NCBI GenBank assembly: GCA_016710965.1
Contig: JADJTW010000033.1
Span: 72,223-136,222 of the forward strand
Origin: Flavobacteriales bacterium
GTDB lineage: Bacteria; Bacteroidota; Bacteroidia; Flavobacteriales_F; PHOS-HE28
Reading direction: 5' to 3'
Length of the DNA stretch: 64,000 nucleotides
This document shows positions 8,613-17,592 of this stretch, in pieces. The stretch's first letter is position 1; each line of letters starts with the position of its first letter. Under the pieces are notes generated by a model. The model was not told the origin of the DNA. It saw only the letters and a list, made by a program, of their open reading frames with translations, and did no database searches. The position numbers and the translations under genes are program-made.

Positions 8613-9357
8613 CTGATCCAGTACATCCTCAACTCCGCCAACGATAGCTACGCGGTGCGCAACAAGCTCATGCTGGTGGCGCCTTCGGTAACCATTGATG
8701 GCTGGCGCGCGGCGTTGATCACCCGCACGCCTGCGATGAACCCATGGCATTTGGCGCAAGCCCTGCTGGCCAACAGCCCCTTGCAGCAAGAGGTGCTGGA
8801 CATGGTGGAGAGCTTGCCCATTGATCCCTTCTACAAAGAGCTCGTTTATGGCGGGCAAAGCGGCGTGAGCATGTACAGCATCTACCAAAGTGAGATTGCG
8901 CACTTCTATGCCGCGAAGGCCACGGCCCTGCAAGCCATGGTGCGCAAGAGCTTGCTCAGCGGTGATGCTGGCGATATCGCCCTCACGCATGCGCGGCTCA
9001 CGGCCAGCAAAAGCGTGGGCGAGCACGAAGCGCACCTGGCGCTCTATCTGGCCGAGGGCGACCTCACCAGCGCGCGAACCTTGGTGAACAACCGCAAGTG
9101 CGCAAGCCATGCTGGCGGCTTACCCCAACCCGAGCAACGGCCCGGTATATTTGGTGTACCAAGTACCCGAAGGCGTGGAACAAGCAGAAGTGTTGGTGAG
9201 CGACACGCAAGGGCGCCTAGAGAAGCGCGAGCGGATCGCTCCCAAGGATGGCATCTTGGAAATTCTGCCCAAGGAGCTTGCCACCGGCGTGCATATCGCC
9301 TCGCTCTACTTAGATGGGATACAAGTGGGCACGGCCAAGTTGAACTTGATGCGATAG
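8613..9357 (+). pseudogene. 5'-truncated, frameshifted T9SS-secreted protein remnant
   Basis: Coding sequence starts abruptly at the secA repeat junction without start codon or signal peptide. Up to about 9095 one frame reads as a plausible protein interior (GLIQYILNSANDSYAVRNKL, then ITRTPAMNPWHLAQALLANS). From about 9095 the coding switches to another frame, giving a type-A T9SS sorting domain (AYPNPSNGPVYLVYQVP to the stop at 9357). At least one indel therefore separates the two parts. The product would have been a large secreted protein; its function is unknown. The intact T9SS gene follows 1 bp later. Confidence 0.75.
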
Positions 9358-9358
9358 C

Positions 9359-10885
9359 TTGAGAACACTGAAGAAAATAGGCGTTGCGCTCCTGCTCGTT
9401 GGCTTTAGCCTTCGGGCAGGAGCGCAAACCTTCAATCGGCGATACGATCCGAACTATTCGAATGGGGGAGGGAGCACGGCTTGGGGGGTGGAGGTGCTGA
9501 ATGACGGCAAGTACGCAGTGATCGGCAATGGGGCATATAGTGATGGCATCTTCTTTAGCTCGATCGTACGCTACTTGGTCATCGATGCCACGGGCCAACT
9601 GCTTTCGGAGGGCATCGCATTCGATACGGTGCATGCGACATATCCGGGCTGGAGCAATAGCACGCACAAGCGGTTGGATGGTGGTCTTGTTACCGGAGGT
9701 AACCTCTTTCGCACGGATTCACTCGGAAACTGGATCAGCCGCGCAGCACTTTTCCTCGGCACACCCGCTGGGCAATTCGACACGCTTCGAGTGGTCGGCC
9801 CGGACAACCAGAGCTGGATCGGCCGCCAGGCCAAGCAGACCCCCGATGGCGGCTACGTGATCTGCGGCGAGACCAGCGCTGTGGGCAACGCGCTGCAGGC
9901 CTTCGTGATAAAGACCGATGCGCAGGGCAATGAGGAGTGGCTGCAGACCTACGGCGGGCAGTGGAATGACTTCATTAATTCAACGGACAATGGCTGGGCC
10001 GATGGATATGTAACCGGTGGCAACAAACGGATCACTTCGAGTAACGCCCAATTCTGGGTGCAATGCTTGAATGATACCGGTGGTGTGGTATGGGAGAAGC
10101 TCTGGGGTGGCGGATTTCCGGAGTCCACCGCGAACATCACAGTAGCGCAGAACGGAGAGGTGCTTGTGGCTGGTGGATGGGCTTATAGCAACTTCGCGAT
10201 GGCTAGGAGGTACATAGCGCGCCTTGATCCGGCTGATGGCTCTTTCATCTGGCAGCGTGAGTATGCTGCGCAAGTCAGTGATTGCGCGCTACAAGTGGTG
10301 AAGGAGGTCTTGCCGAGCATGGATCTTATCGCTGTTGGTTCCATGTCTCTTGGGGGATACTCAGGCACGCTTCTGCGCACAACCGCTGAAGGTGACAGTC
10401 TTTGGATGCGCAACTACCAGTACCATGATAGCTTCGTGAGCAACGGCGCCGGTATCCTGCGCGATGTAGAGCCAACATCAGACGGCGGCTTTATCGCCGT
10501 GGGTTCGGCCTTGCAAGCTGGCCCATACACCCAAGACGTGTGGGTAGTGAAGGTGGATAGCATGGGCTGCTTGGAGCCCGGCTGCCATTTGATCCAGGGC
10601 ATGGAGACGCAGATCACCAATTTGCGGGATGTGCTCACCGTGGCGCCCAACCCTGTGGCAAGTGGCAGCACGGTGCAGGTGAGCGTGGCGCTCCCGGCGG
10701 CCTTCGCGCCGCAGGGCGCCTTGCGACTCACGGTAACCGATGCCGCAGGCCGCATGGTGCAAGCGCTTCAGTTGCCCGGCCCAGCCGCACAACTGACAAC
10801 GGACAACTGGCACCCCGGACTTTACCACCTGCACTTGCACGATGCCACACGCTGGATCAGCGGAGCGAAGCTGGTGGTGGAGTGA
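9359..10885 (+). CDS. Secreted beta-propeller-like protein with T9SS type-A sorting domain
   Basis: A 508-residue extracellular or surface protein. A TTG start gives a signal peptide ending near LRAGAQ (residue 23). Residues about 30-400 contain recurring units such as TPDGGYVICGETS, TSDGGFIAVGS and AQNGEVLVAGG, resembling delta-60/beta-propeller repeats. The last 80 residues are a type-A T9SS C-terminal domain (VAPNPVASGS, GLYHLHLHDAT). It follows the broken T9SS gene by 1 bp and stops 19 bp short of the convergent secA stop, leaving no room for a terminator. No enzymatic motif seen. Confidence 0.8.
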   Translation: MRTLKKIGVALLLVGFSLRAGAQTFNRRYDPNYSNGGGSTAWGVEVLNDGKYAVIGNGAYSDGIFFSSIVRYLVIDATGQLLSEGIAFDTVHATYPGWSNSTHKRLDGGLVTGGNLFRTDSLGNWISRAALFLGTPAGQFDTLRVVGPDNQSWIGRQAKQTPDGGYVICGETSAVGNALQAFVIKTDAQGNEEWLQTYGGQWNDFINSTDNGWADGYVTGGNKRITSSNAQFWVQCLNDTGGVVWEKLWGGGFPESTANITVAQNGEVLVAGGWAYSNFAMARRYIARLDPADGSFIWQREYAAQVSDCALQVVKEVLPSMDLIAVGSMSLGGYSGTLLRTTAEGDSLWMRNYQYHDSFVSNGAGILRDVEPTSDGGFIAVGSALQAGPYTQDVWVVKVDSMGCLEPGCHLIQGMETQITNLRDVLTVAPNPVASGSTVQVSVALPAAFAPQGALRLTVTDAAGRMVQALQLPGPAAQLTTDNWHPGLYHLHLHDATRWISGAKLVVE

Positions 10886-10904
10886 GCCTTGCCTTAACCA
10901 AGTC

Positions 10905-13900
10905 TCAAGCATCCTTCCCGTGGCACTGCTTGTATTTCTTGCCGCTCCCGCAGGCACGGGGGTCGTTGCGCCCGGCCTTCTTCTCCACGCGAACCGGCAC
11001 CGAGGGTGGCGGTGGTCCTTGTGGTGGCATGGGGCCGCGCATGGGCCCACCGCCGGTCGTGGGCCGTGGAGCTGCACTGCGTGAGGCGCCAGCGAATTGC
11101 GGCGTCTCCGTGCGGCTGGTTTCCAGGCGTTGTTGCGGCGCGCGGGCGGCTGGGGCTTGTTGCACCTGCGGCTGCGCCGAGGGCAATGCCGCGCGTGCGA
11201 GGAAGCCGACCACCTCGCCGTTCATGCGCTCGATCATGTCCTTGAAGAGCTTGAAGCTCTCGAGTTTGTAGATCAAAAGCGGGTCCTTCTGTTCGATGCT
11301 GGCGTTCTGCACGCTGCGGCGCAGTTCGTCCATCTCGCGCAGGTGTTCCTTCCACTCGTTATCGATGATGGCCAGGGTGATGTACTTCTCTACGCTCGCC
11401 GTCAGGTCGCGGCCTTCGGTCTTGTAGGCCTTCTGCAGGTTGGTCACCACTTGCATGGTGCGCAGGCCATCGGTGATGGGCACCACGATGTTCTCGTACT
11501 GCGCGCCTTGGTTCAGGTACACATCGGTGATCACCGGCATGGCCTGGGCGGCGGTGCGCGCCATGTGGCGGTCGTAACTGGCCATCACGGCATCGAAGAT
11601 CCGGTCGGCGAGCTCGTCCGCTTTCATCTGCTTGAACTCGTCCTCGTTCACCGGGCTTTCCGTGGAGAACTTGCGGAACAATTCGAACTGGAAGCCATCG
11701 AAGTCGCCCATCGGCTGGTAGGCGGCCACGGTGCTGCTCACCGTATCGTGGAACATGTTGAGTATGTCCAGCTTCAATCGTTCGCCGAAAAGGGCGTGGT
11801 GCCTGCGCGTGTAGATCACGGTGCGCTGGCTGTTCATCACATCGTCGTACTCCAGCAGGCGTTTGCGAATGCCGAAGTTGTTCTCCTCCACCTTCTTCTG
11901 GGCCCGCTCGATGCTGGCCGTGACCATGCTGTGCTGGATCACCTCGCCTTCCTTGAGGCCCATGGTGTCCATGATCTTCGAGATGCGCTGGCTGTTGAAG
12001 AGGCGCATGAGGTCGTCCTCGAGGCTCACGTAGAACTGCGAGCTGCCGGGATCGCCCTGGCGACCAGCACGACCGCGCAACTGGCGATCGACGCGGCGGC
12101 TTTCGTGCTTCTCTGTGCCGATGATGGCCAGGCCACCTGCTTCCTTCACGCCAGGGCCGAGCTTGATATCGGTACCGCGGCCCGCCATGTTGGTGGCGAT
12201 GGTTACGGTGCCGGGGAGGCCGGCTTGCGCCACGATCTCGGCTTCGCGTTGGTGCTGCTTCGCATTGAGCACGTTGTGCGGGATGTTGCGCATCTTGAGC
12301 ATCTTGCTCATCAGCTCGCTCACTTCCACGCTGGTGGTGCCCACGAGGACAGGTCGGCCGGCATCGCGCAGGGCCACGATCTCGTCGATCACGGCCGTGT
12401 ACTTCTCGCGCTTGGTCTTGAAGACCATGTCCTCGTTGTCCTTGCGCACCACGGGCCGGTTGGTGGGGATCACCATCACGTCCAGCTTGTAGATGTCCCA
12501 CAATTCCTGCGCCTCGGTCTCCGCCGTACCGGTCATGCCCGCGAGCTTGTGGTACATGCGGAAGTAGTTCTGCAGGGTGATGGTGGCGTAGGTCTGCGTG
12601 GCGGCTTCCACCTTCACCTTCTCCTTGCTCTCGATCGCCTGGTGCAAGCCGTCGCTGTACCGGCGGCCCTCCAGGATCCGGCCCGTCTGCTCGTCCACGA
12701 TCTTCACCTTGCCGTCCATCACCACGTATTCCACGTCGATCTCATACAGCGCATAGGCCCGGATCAACTGGTTCACGGTGTGTATCCGTTCGCTCTTCAC
12801 GCCGAAATCGCGCAGCAATTCATCCTTCCGGCGGGCCTTCTCTTCCGCGCTCGCGCCGCTCTTCTCGATCTCGGCGATGGTGCTGCCCACATCGGGCATG
12901 ATGAAGAACGTAGGGTCGTTCATGTCGCCGCTGATGAGATCGATGCCTTTGTCGCACATCTCGATGCCATGCATCTTCTCATCGATCGTGAAATAGAGCT
13001 CGGCGTCCACCTTGGGCATCTCCTTCCCTTGGTCCTGCAAGTAGTTGTTCTCGGTTTTCTGCAGGTGGTTGCGCACGCCGGTCTCGCTGAGGAATTTGAT
13101 GAGCGCGCCGTTCTTGGGCAGCCCGCGATAGGCGCGCAGGAGCGCCAGCCCGCCTTTCTCCAGCTGCTCCTTGGTGGCGCTGCCATCGGCCAGTCCCTTC
13201 AGGTTGTCCTTGGCTTCGGTGATGAGCTTCGTTACCAGTTGCTTCTGCGCAGTGTACAGGCGCTCCACGCGGGGCTTGTACTCGTCGAACTGGTGGATCT
13301 CGCCCTTCGGCGTGGGTCCGCTGATGATGAGCGGGGTGCGGGCATCATCAACGAGCACGCTGTCCACCTCATCGACGATGGCGAAATGATGCTTGCGTTG
13401 CACCAGAGCGCTCGGCGCGTGCGCCATGTTGTCGCGGAGGTAGTCGAAGCCGAATTCGTTGTTGGTGCCGTAAGTGATGTCGGCCATGTAGGCGTTGCGG
13501 CGCTCGGGGCTGTTGGGCTGATGCTTGTCTATGCAATCCACCCGCAAGCCATGGAATTCGTGGATGGGCCCCATCCATTCGGCATCGCGCTTGGCCAGGT
13601 AGTCGTTCACCGTTACCAGGTGAACGCCCCGACCGGCGAGCGCGTTGAGGAAGATCGGCAGGGTGCTCACAAGCGTCTTGCCTTCACCGGTTCCCATCTC
13701 GGCGATCCGGCCCTTGTGCAATGCAACTCCTCCGATGAGCTGTACATCGTAATGCACCATGTCCCAGGTCACGGTGTTGCCAGCGGCGATCCAGGAGTTC
13801 TTCCAGAAAGCCTCGTCACCATGGATGCGCACGGCGTCGGGTCGCTTGATGGCTACTTCACGATCGCGCTCGGTGGCGCGGACGCGGATCTCCGAGCTCT

Positions 13901-14282
13901 CTGAGAAGCGGCGTGCGGTCTCCTTCACGATGGCGAAGGCTTCGGGCAGCACCTCGAGGAGCTTCTCTTCGAGGACCACCAAGCTCTTCTTCTCCAGCTC
14001 GTCGATCTGCTCGTAGCGTTCCTCGCGTTCATGGATGTCCATGTGCGGGTCGGCGTCAATCAGCGCGCGCTGTTCGGCCACGCGATCATCGTTCGCCTTG
14101 GTGCTGGCCAGGATGCGTGCCCGCAGGTCCTGGGCTCGTTCCCGAAGTTCATTGTGGGTGATGCCGTCGAGCTTGGCGAATTCGACCTTGGCCTGGTCGA
14201 CCAAAGGCATCACTTCCTTGAGGTCGCGCTGGTACTTGTCCCCGAAGACTTTCTTGAGGGCCTTGGTGAAGGAACCGATCAT
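10905..14282 (-). CDS. secA: Preprotein translocase subunit SecA
   Basis: ATPase motor driving proteins through SecYEG at the inner membrane. The 1125 residues have the Bacteroidota-type length with a large insertion. Walker A MGTGEGKT is at 196-203, the DEVD segment AIVDEVDSVLVDDARTPLI follows, and the second helicase domain shows TNMAGRGTDIKLG and RQLRGRAGRQGDPG. The C-terminal SEC-C zinc motif is altered: R1109-A1110-C1111 replaces the usual C-P-C, although C1120 and H1121 remain. The detached copy of this tail at 8510-8612 keeps the canonical residues. A -7 element TACCTTTG lies 50 bp before the ATG. No hairpin terminator follows. Confidence 0.97.
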   Translation of the reverse strand: MIGSFTKALKKVFGDKYQRDLKEVMPLVDQAKVEFAKLDGITHNELRERAQDLRARILASTKANDDRVAEQRALIDADPHMDIHEREERYEQIDELEKKSLVVLEEKLLEVLPEAFAIVKETARRFSESSEIRVRATERDREVAIKRPDAVRIHGDEAFWKNSWIAAGNTVTWDMVHYDVQLIGGVALHKGRIAEMGTGEGKTLVSTLPIFLNALAGRGVHLVTVNDYLAKRDAEWMGPIHEFHGLRVDCIDKHQPNSPERRNAYMADITYGTNNEFGFDYLRDNMAHAPSALVQRKHHFAIVDEVDSVLVDDARTPLIISGPTPKGEIHQFDEYKPRVERLYTAQKQLVTKLITEAKDNLKGLADGSATKEQLEKGGLALLRAYRGLPKNGALIKFLSETGVRNHLQKTENNYLQDQGKEMPKVDAELYFTIDEKMHGIEMCDKGIDLISGDMNDPTFFIMPDVGSTIAEIEKSGASAEEKARRKDELLRDFGVKSERIHTVNQLIRAYALYEIDVEYVVMDGKVKIVDEQTGRILEGRRYSDGLHQAIESKEKVKVEAATQTYATITLQNYFRMYHKLAGMTGTAETEAQELWDIYKLDVMVIPTNRPVVRKDNEDMVFKTKREKYTAVIDEIVALRDAGRPVLVGTTSVEVSELMSKMLKMRNIPHNVLNAKQHQREAEIVAQAGLPGTVTIATNMAGRGTDIKLGPGVKEAGGLAIIGTEKHESRRVDRQLRGRAGRQGDPGSSQFYVSLEDDLMRLFNSQRISKIMDTMGLKEGEVIQHSMVTASIERAQKKVEENNFGIRKRLLEYDDVMNSQRTVIYTRRHHALFGERLKLDILNMFHDTVSSTVAAYQPMGDFDGFQFELFRKFSTESPVNEDEFKQMKADELADRIFDAVMASYDRHMARTAAQAMPVITDVYLNQGAQYENIVVPITDGLRTMQVVTNLQKAYKTEGRDLTASVEKYITLAIIDNEWKEHLREMDELRRSVQNASIEQKDPLLIYKLESFKLFKDMIERMNGEVVGFLARAALPSAQPQVQQAPAARAPQQRLETSRTETPQFAGASRSAAPRPTTGGGPMRGPMPPQGPPPPSVPVRVEKKAGRNDPRACGSGKKYKQCHGKDA

Positions 14283-14332
14283 TTGCTGCGGTGTTGCTGG
14301 GCGTCAAGGGCGTGCCTTGCGCGAAAGGGTGC

Positions 14333-14340
14333 CAAAGGTA
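14333..14340 (-). promoter_or_regulatory. secA promoter -7 element (TACCTTTG)
   Basis: Perfect match to TAnnTTTG on the minus strand, 50 bp before the secA ATG. Confidence 0.55.
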
Positions 14341-14404
14341 GCGGGCCGTGCCCAGCACAGACCCTGCCGTCAGGACCATGCTGCCAAGGCGTCAGCGTCA
14401 ATGG

Positions 14405-14426
14405 AAAAGCCCCGCGTTGGCGGGGC
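14405..14426 (-). terminator. Rho-independent terminator after DUF2795-like gene
   Basis: On the minus strand GCCCCGC, a CAAC loop and GCGGGGC are followed by CTTTTC. It lies 24 bp downstream of the small gene at 14450. Confidence 0.8.
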
Positions 14427-14449
14427 CTCCAGGTGATGCCATGAGCAGG

Positions 14450-14671
14450 TCAGTACTCGTCTTCATTGAAGAAGAAATCCTCCTTCGATGGATAATCCGG
14501 CCATATCTCCTCGATGGATTCGAAGACTTCCTCCTCGTCCTCGATGGCTTGCAGGTTCTCGACCACTTCGAGCGGCGCACCGGTGCGCATGGCAAAATCG
14601 ATCAGCTCTTCCTTGGTGGCGGGCCAGGGCGCATCCTCCAAGTACGAAGCGAGTTCCAGTGTCCAGTACAT
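14450..14671 (-). CDS. DUF2795-like small acidic protein
   Basis: A 73-residue acidic protein. The N-terminal part WTLELASYLEDAPWPATKEELIDFA, followed by an EVVENLQAI segment, matches the DUF2795 pattern (a short fold of unknown function). The C-terminus is strongly acidic and aromatic (EDEEEVFESIEEIWPDYPSKEDFFF). It is a single-gene unit with its own -7 element at 14707-14714 and its own terminator. An 18-bp inverted repeat fills the space just upstream of the -7 element and may be an operator. Function unknown. Confidence 0.75.
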   Translation of the reverse strand: MYWTLELASYLEDAPWPATKEELIDFAMRTGAPLEVVENLQAIEDEEEVFESIEEIWPDYPSKEDFFFNEDEY

Positions 14672-14706
14672 CGATCAGCCTGTTCTAGGGTCTGTGAAAT
14701 TGGCGG

Positions 14707-14714
14707 CAAATATA
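14707..14714 (-). promoter_or_regulatory. Promoter -7 element (TATATTTG) of DUF2795-like gene
   Basis: Perfect TAnnTTTG match followed by GCCGCC, identical in context to the rpsT promoter. An inverted repeat (arms GACGGAT and ATCCGTC, 14715-14732) abuts it upstream. Confidence 0.7.
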
Positions 14715-14732
14715 GACGGATGAGGATCCGTC
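14715..14732. promoter_or_regulatory. Inverted repeat in promoter spacer, possible operator
   Basis: Seven-base arms GACGGAT and ATCCGTC around a 4-base centre sit immediately upstream of the -7 element, exactly where the spacer to a -33 element would be. A dimeric repressor bound here would block the polymerase. No regulator is known. Confidence 0.4.
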
Positions 14733-14782
14733 CGGCAGCGACTTTTCAACCGGCTGAAACGGTGCGCGGAACAAGCATAAAC

Positions 14783-15352
14783 CTAGGCGGGACGGGCGGT
14801 TCCGGCGGACGGCCTCCAGGGCGTATCGGCCACGCCGTGCAAATGACCAAGGTGCCGGGCCAGCACGAAGAGCAGATCGGAGAGGCGGTTGAGGTACCGG
14901 ATGACCAGCGGGTCGATGTCCGTTTCACGGGCCAGTTGCACCACGCGGCGCTCTGCACGGCGGCACACGGTCCGGCAGATATGCGCTTGCGATACCGCCG
15001 GGTGTCCGCCGGGCAGGATGAAGTTGCGCATCGGCTCCAGGTCCTTGTCCATGGCATCCATGGCCTGTTCCAGATCGCTGATCGCGGCATCGCTGATCGC
15101 AGGCACCTTGAACCTTGCGGCCTCCTCGGTGCTGTTCGCGGCGAGACGGGATCCTATTGCGAAGAGGGTTTCTTGCACGGTGATGATCAAGCCTGAATGG
15201 TGGGGAGCAGCGAGGTCGCGAAGCATGCCCATGTGACTGTTCATCTCATCCACCGTGCCGTACGCCTCAATGCGCGCGTGGTCCTTGGGCACGCGCGTGC
15301 CGCCGAGCAATCCGGTCTCGCCTTTGTCGCCGGTACGGGTGTAGATCTTCAT
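14783..15352 (-). CDS. pduO: Cob(I)alamin adenosyltransferase, PduO type
   Basis: Transfers the adenosyl group of ATP to cob(I)alamin to make adenosylcobalamin. The 189 residues open with the family signature MKIYTRTGDKGETGLLGGTR, followed by IEAYGTVDEMNSHMG. The catalytic-helix pattern CRRAERRVVQLA and the closing YLNRLSDLLFVLAR are also present. It follows the T9SS protein gene by 19 bp and may be cotranscribed with it. No other cobalamin genes or cobalamin riboswitch are seen nearby, suggesting use of salvaged corrinoid. The symbol denotes the family type, not a propanediol operon. Confidence 0.92.
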   Translation of the reverse strand: MKIYTRTGDKGETGLLGGTRVPKDHARIEAYGTVDEMNSHMGMLRDLAAPHHSGLIITVQETLFAIGSRLAANSTEEAARFKVPAISDAAISDLEQAMDAMDKDLEPMRNFILPGGHPAVSQAHICRTVCRRAERRVVQLARETDIDPLVIRYLNRLSDLLFVLARHLGHLHGVADTPWRPSAGTARPA

Positions 15353-15371
15353 CTGCTGGTTCGTTCCGCGA

Positions 15372-17495
15372 TCATCGCAAGAGCATGATATAGCCGTGGG
15401 TGCGCGAGAACTTGCCGTTTAGGACATACACGTACGGGCCATCGGGCACCGGCGTGCCGTTCACTGTTCCATCCCATCCCGAGGTGGCATCGCCCTCCCA
15501 CACGGGCTCGCCCCATTTGTCGAATATGCTCATCACCGGTGAGGCGCACACTTCGGGACCTTTTATCCGCAATTCATCATTGATGCCATCGCCGTTCGGT
15601 GTGAAGGCGTTGGGGATGAACCATGCGACCGGTATGATGCCGTAGCCGGCGTACAGGGTCTGTTGCGCGGTATCAGCGCACATCGTTCCCCGGTCAGAGA
15701 TGAGCGTGATGGTGAAGGCGTCCATGGAAGTATAGGTGTGCCACGGATCCCGCACGTGCGTGGTGTCTCCATCGCCGAACTCCCAGTACCAGGTGCCGCC
15801 ATCGATGGAGGTATTGATGAGGCGCAGTTGTTCATCGCAGGGGTCGCTGTTGGTACGGAACGAGGCCAATGCCGAGGGGAGGACGGTGATATGGCTGTGG
15901 ATGCTGTCGGTGATGCAGCCCTCGATGGCAACGAAGGTGAGATCATACTCGCCAGGAGCGGGGTAGGCGTATGGCGGAACTTCCTGCGCCGAGTATGCGC
16001 CGTTGCCGAAGCGCCAACTGTACTCGCTGCACTGCTCCGAGGTGTTGGTGAACGGCACGATGGCGCGCTGGCACACCGAATCGGGGTGCGAGATGTGCGC
16101 CACAGGCTGCAGTCCCGTGACGGTGACGAGCGCCGGTTGCGTGAGCGACAGCGTCTCGCCGCACGCTTCGATGTTCAATGTCACATCGAATGTCCCCACG
16201 TCGTAGTGATGGATGGGACGATCGAGCGTGCTGATGGTGCCATCGCCGAATTGCCATTCCCACGAGGAAGCCAGGCAGGCGTCGGAGGTGAAGAGATGCC
16301 CACCGCAGTTCGGCAGCAGTTCCACTTCGAAGTCGATGTACGACGGCGTTTGCGTGGTACCGGGCGGCTCTCCTTCAATGGAGTTCGGCAGTCCGGACTT
16401 GCATCCGGCCGCCCACACGAAGACAGCGTACCGGTCGTAGACCAGGCTCGCAAGATCCGCGGCATCGGGATTTTGCACTTCAGCAAGGGAACTGATCAGG
16501 TTGTTGGCCGCTACATAGAGCCTTCCGTTGGATGCGGTCTCCATATGCACGATGCTCGCGCCGATCGCGCCATCGATGATCTCCACTTGGTCATTGCCAA
16601 GGTTCAGCCTTCCGAAGTCCATATCCGGCCAATTGCTGTTGCCTGCGAAATACAAGTAGCCATTGCCGGGGGAGAATTCGATGCCTACCACGGGGTCGTC
16701 GGTGAGCGGCACGAAGCGCGCATCGCCCACAGTGCCGGTCTGGAGGTCGAGCGGCCATATGGCCACATCCGCCGAGTCAGGGAAAGCGATGTTCGGCATG
16801 CTCAGCGCAAGCCATTCGTTCGATGGGGAGAGCTTGAGCATACTGGCCAGCTCAGCGTCCTCGGAACCGGTGATCGTATCAATGGGCTCGGGCTCGCCAA
16901 TGCCCGCAGCGCCGACCAAGGACCGCATGAGGATGTAGTCGTTGTCGTACACCTTGAAGCAGAACATCCAACGGCATCCGCTATGCAACTGGTGGCTCAC
17001 GGCCAGTCCTTCGCCAAGATCGGCAGAAATGGGCACGTTCTTCTGTGTCACGTCTCCCGCTCCACCGTTCAGTGCCATATCCACTACGGAATACAGGTGC
17101 TTCTTCGAGATCGCGTCGTGATGCACGATGTAGTACTGGCCGTCGTGGCACGGTCGGGGCACGATGGCCGAGGTCATGCTGCTTTCGTTGCCGTTGAGCC
17201 CGGCGCCGTTGGGCATCGGCAGCATGCTCGCCGTTCGCACATGCACTTTGTCGTCGCCCTCCACAGCTGTGCAGAACAGCAATTCGCCGTTCGTATCGGT
17301 CATCAGATTCACGTCTTCGCTACCACCCAGACCGAAACCGGCGATCACGGGGCCAAGGAATGGTGTACCCGAGCCTGCGTCCATGACCCTCACCTCGCCG
17401 GAGAGCGTGCGCACGAGCCATTGTTGCAACTGGGCACCGGCTTGGAGCGAGGCGCAGATGCTCAGTGTGGTGATCAATAGGGGCGCTTTGGCCAC
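15372..17495 (-). CDS. PKD-domain cell-surface protein with T9SS type-B sorting domain
   Basis: Roughly 707 residues. A GTG start at 17495 gives a clean signal peptide (AKAPLLITTLSICASLQAGAQ); an ATG at 17546 would add 17 residues before it. The first half carries WD40-like or propeller-like segments. From about residue 400 there are PKD-like repeats (WEWQFGDGTISTLDRPIHHY, SWRFGNGAYSAQEV, WYWEFGDGDTTHVRDPWHTY). The end is a gliding-motility-associated type-B sorting domain (NAFTPNGDGINDELRI, IFDKWGEPVWEG, GPYVYVL). Such proteins are exported by the T9SS and attached to or released from the outer surface; the ligand is unknown. Confidence 0.87.
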   Translation of the reverse strand: MAKAPLLITTLSICASLQAGAQLQQWLVRTLSGEVRVMDAGSGTPFLGPVIAGFGLGGSEDVNLMTDTNGELLFCTAVEGDDKVHVRTASMLPMPNGAGLNGNESSMTSAIVPRPCHDGQYYIVHHDAISKKHLYSVVDMALNGGAGDVTQKNVPISADLGEGLAVSHQLHSGCRWMFCFKVYDNDYILMRSLVGAAGIGEPEPIDTITGSEDAELASMLKLSPSNEWLALSMPNIAFPDSADVAIWPLDLQTGTVGDARFVPLTDDPVVGIEFSPGNGYLYFAGNSNWPDMDFGRLNLGNDQVEIIDGAIGASIVHMETASNGRLYVAANNLISSLAEVQNPDAADLASLVYDRYAVFVWAAGCKSGLPNSIEGEPPGTTQTPSYIDFEVELLPNCGGHLFTSDACLASSWEWQFGDGTISTLDRPIHHYDVGTFDVTLNIEACGETLSLTQPALVTVTGLQPVAHISHPDSVCQRAIVPFTNTSEQCSEYSWRFGNGAYSAQEVPPYAYPAPGEYDLTFVAIEGCITDSIHSHITVLPSALASFRTNSDPCDEQLRLINTSIDGGTWYWEFGDGDTTHVRDPWHTYTSMDAFTITLISDRGTMCADTAQQTLYAGYGIIPVAWFIPNAFTPNGDGINDELRIKGPEVCASPVMSIFDKWGEPVWEGDATSGWDGTVNGTPVPDGPYVYVLNGKFSRTHGYIMLLR

Positions 17496-17592
17496 AGCCG
17501 TTCCCGTAGGGTGCCGTGCAAGGTAGCCAAGCCGGGCCACCAGCACGCCGGGTCCACGGCTCCCGTATCAACCAGAGCCGCTGGATGGGCTC

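Noticed and set aside
6963..9110. 715-codon minus-strand frame spanning comM-like, TonB-C gene and secA fragment
   Set aside because: Crosses several real genes and a hairpin; no coherent protein.
11097..13904. 935-codon open frame on the plus strand opposite secA
   Set aside because: Composition is His/Val/Ala-rich with no recognisable domain. It is a shadow of the GC-rich codon bias of secA, whose own frame is fully conserved.
14672..15372. Cobalamin riboswitch near the adenosyltransferase
   Set aside because: Only 19 bp separate it from the upstream gene and no B12-box-like sequence was recognised.
15663..17480. 605-codon plus-strand frame opposite the PKD-domain gene
   Set aside because: No domain; the minus-strand protein has signal peptide, PKD repeats and sorting domain.
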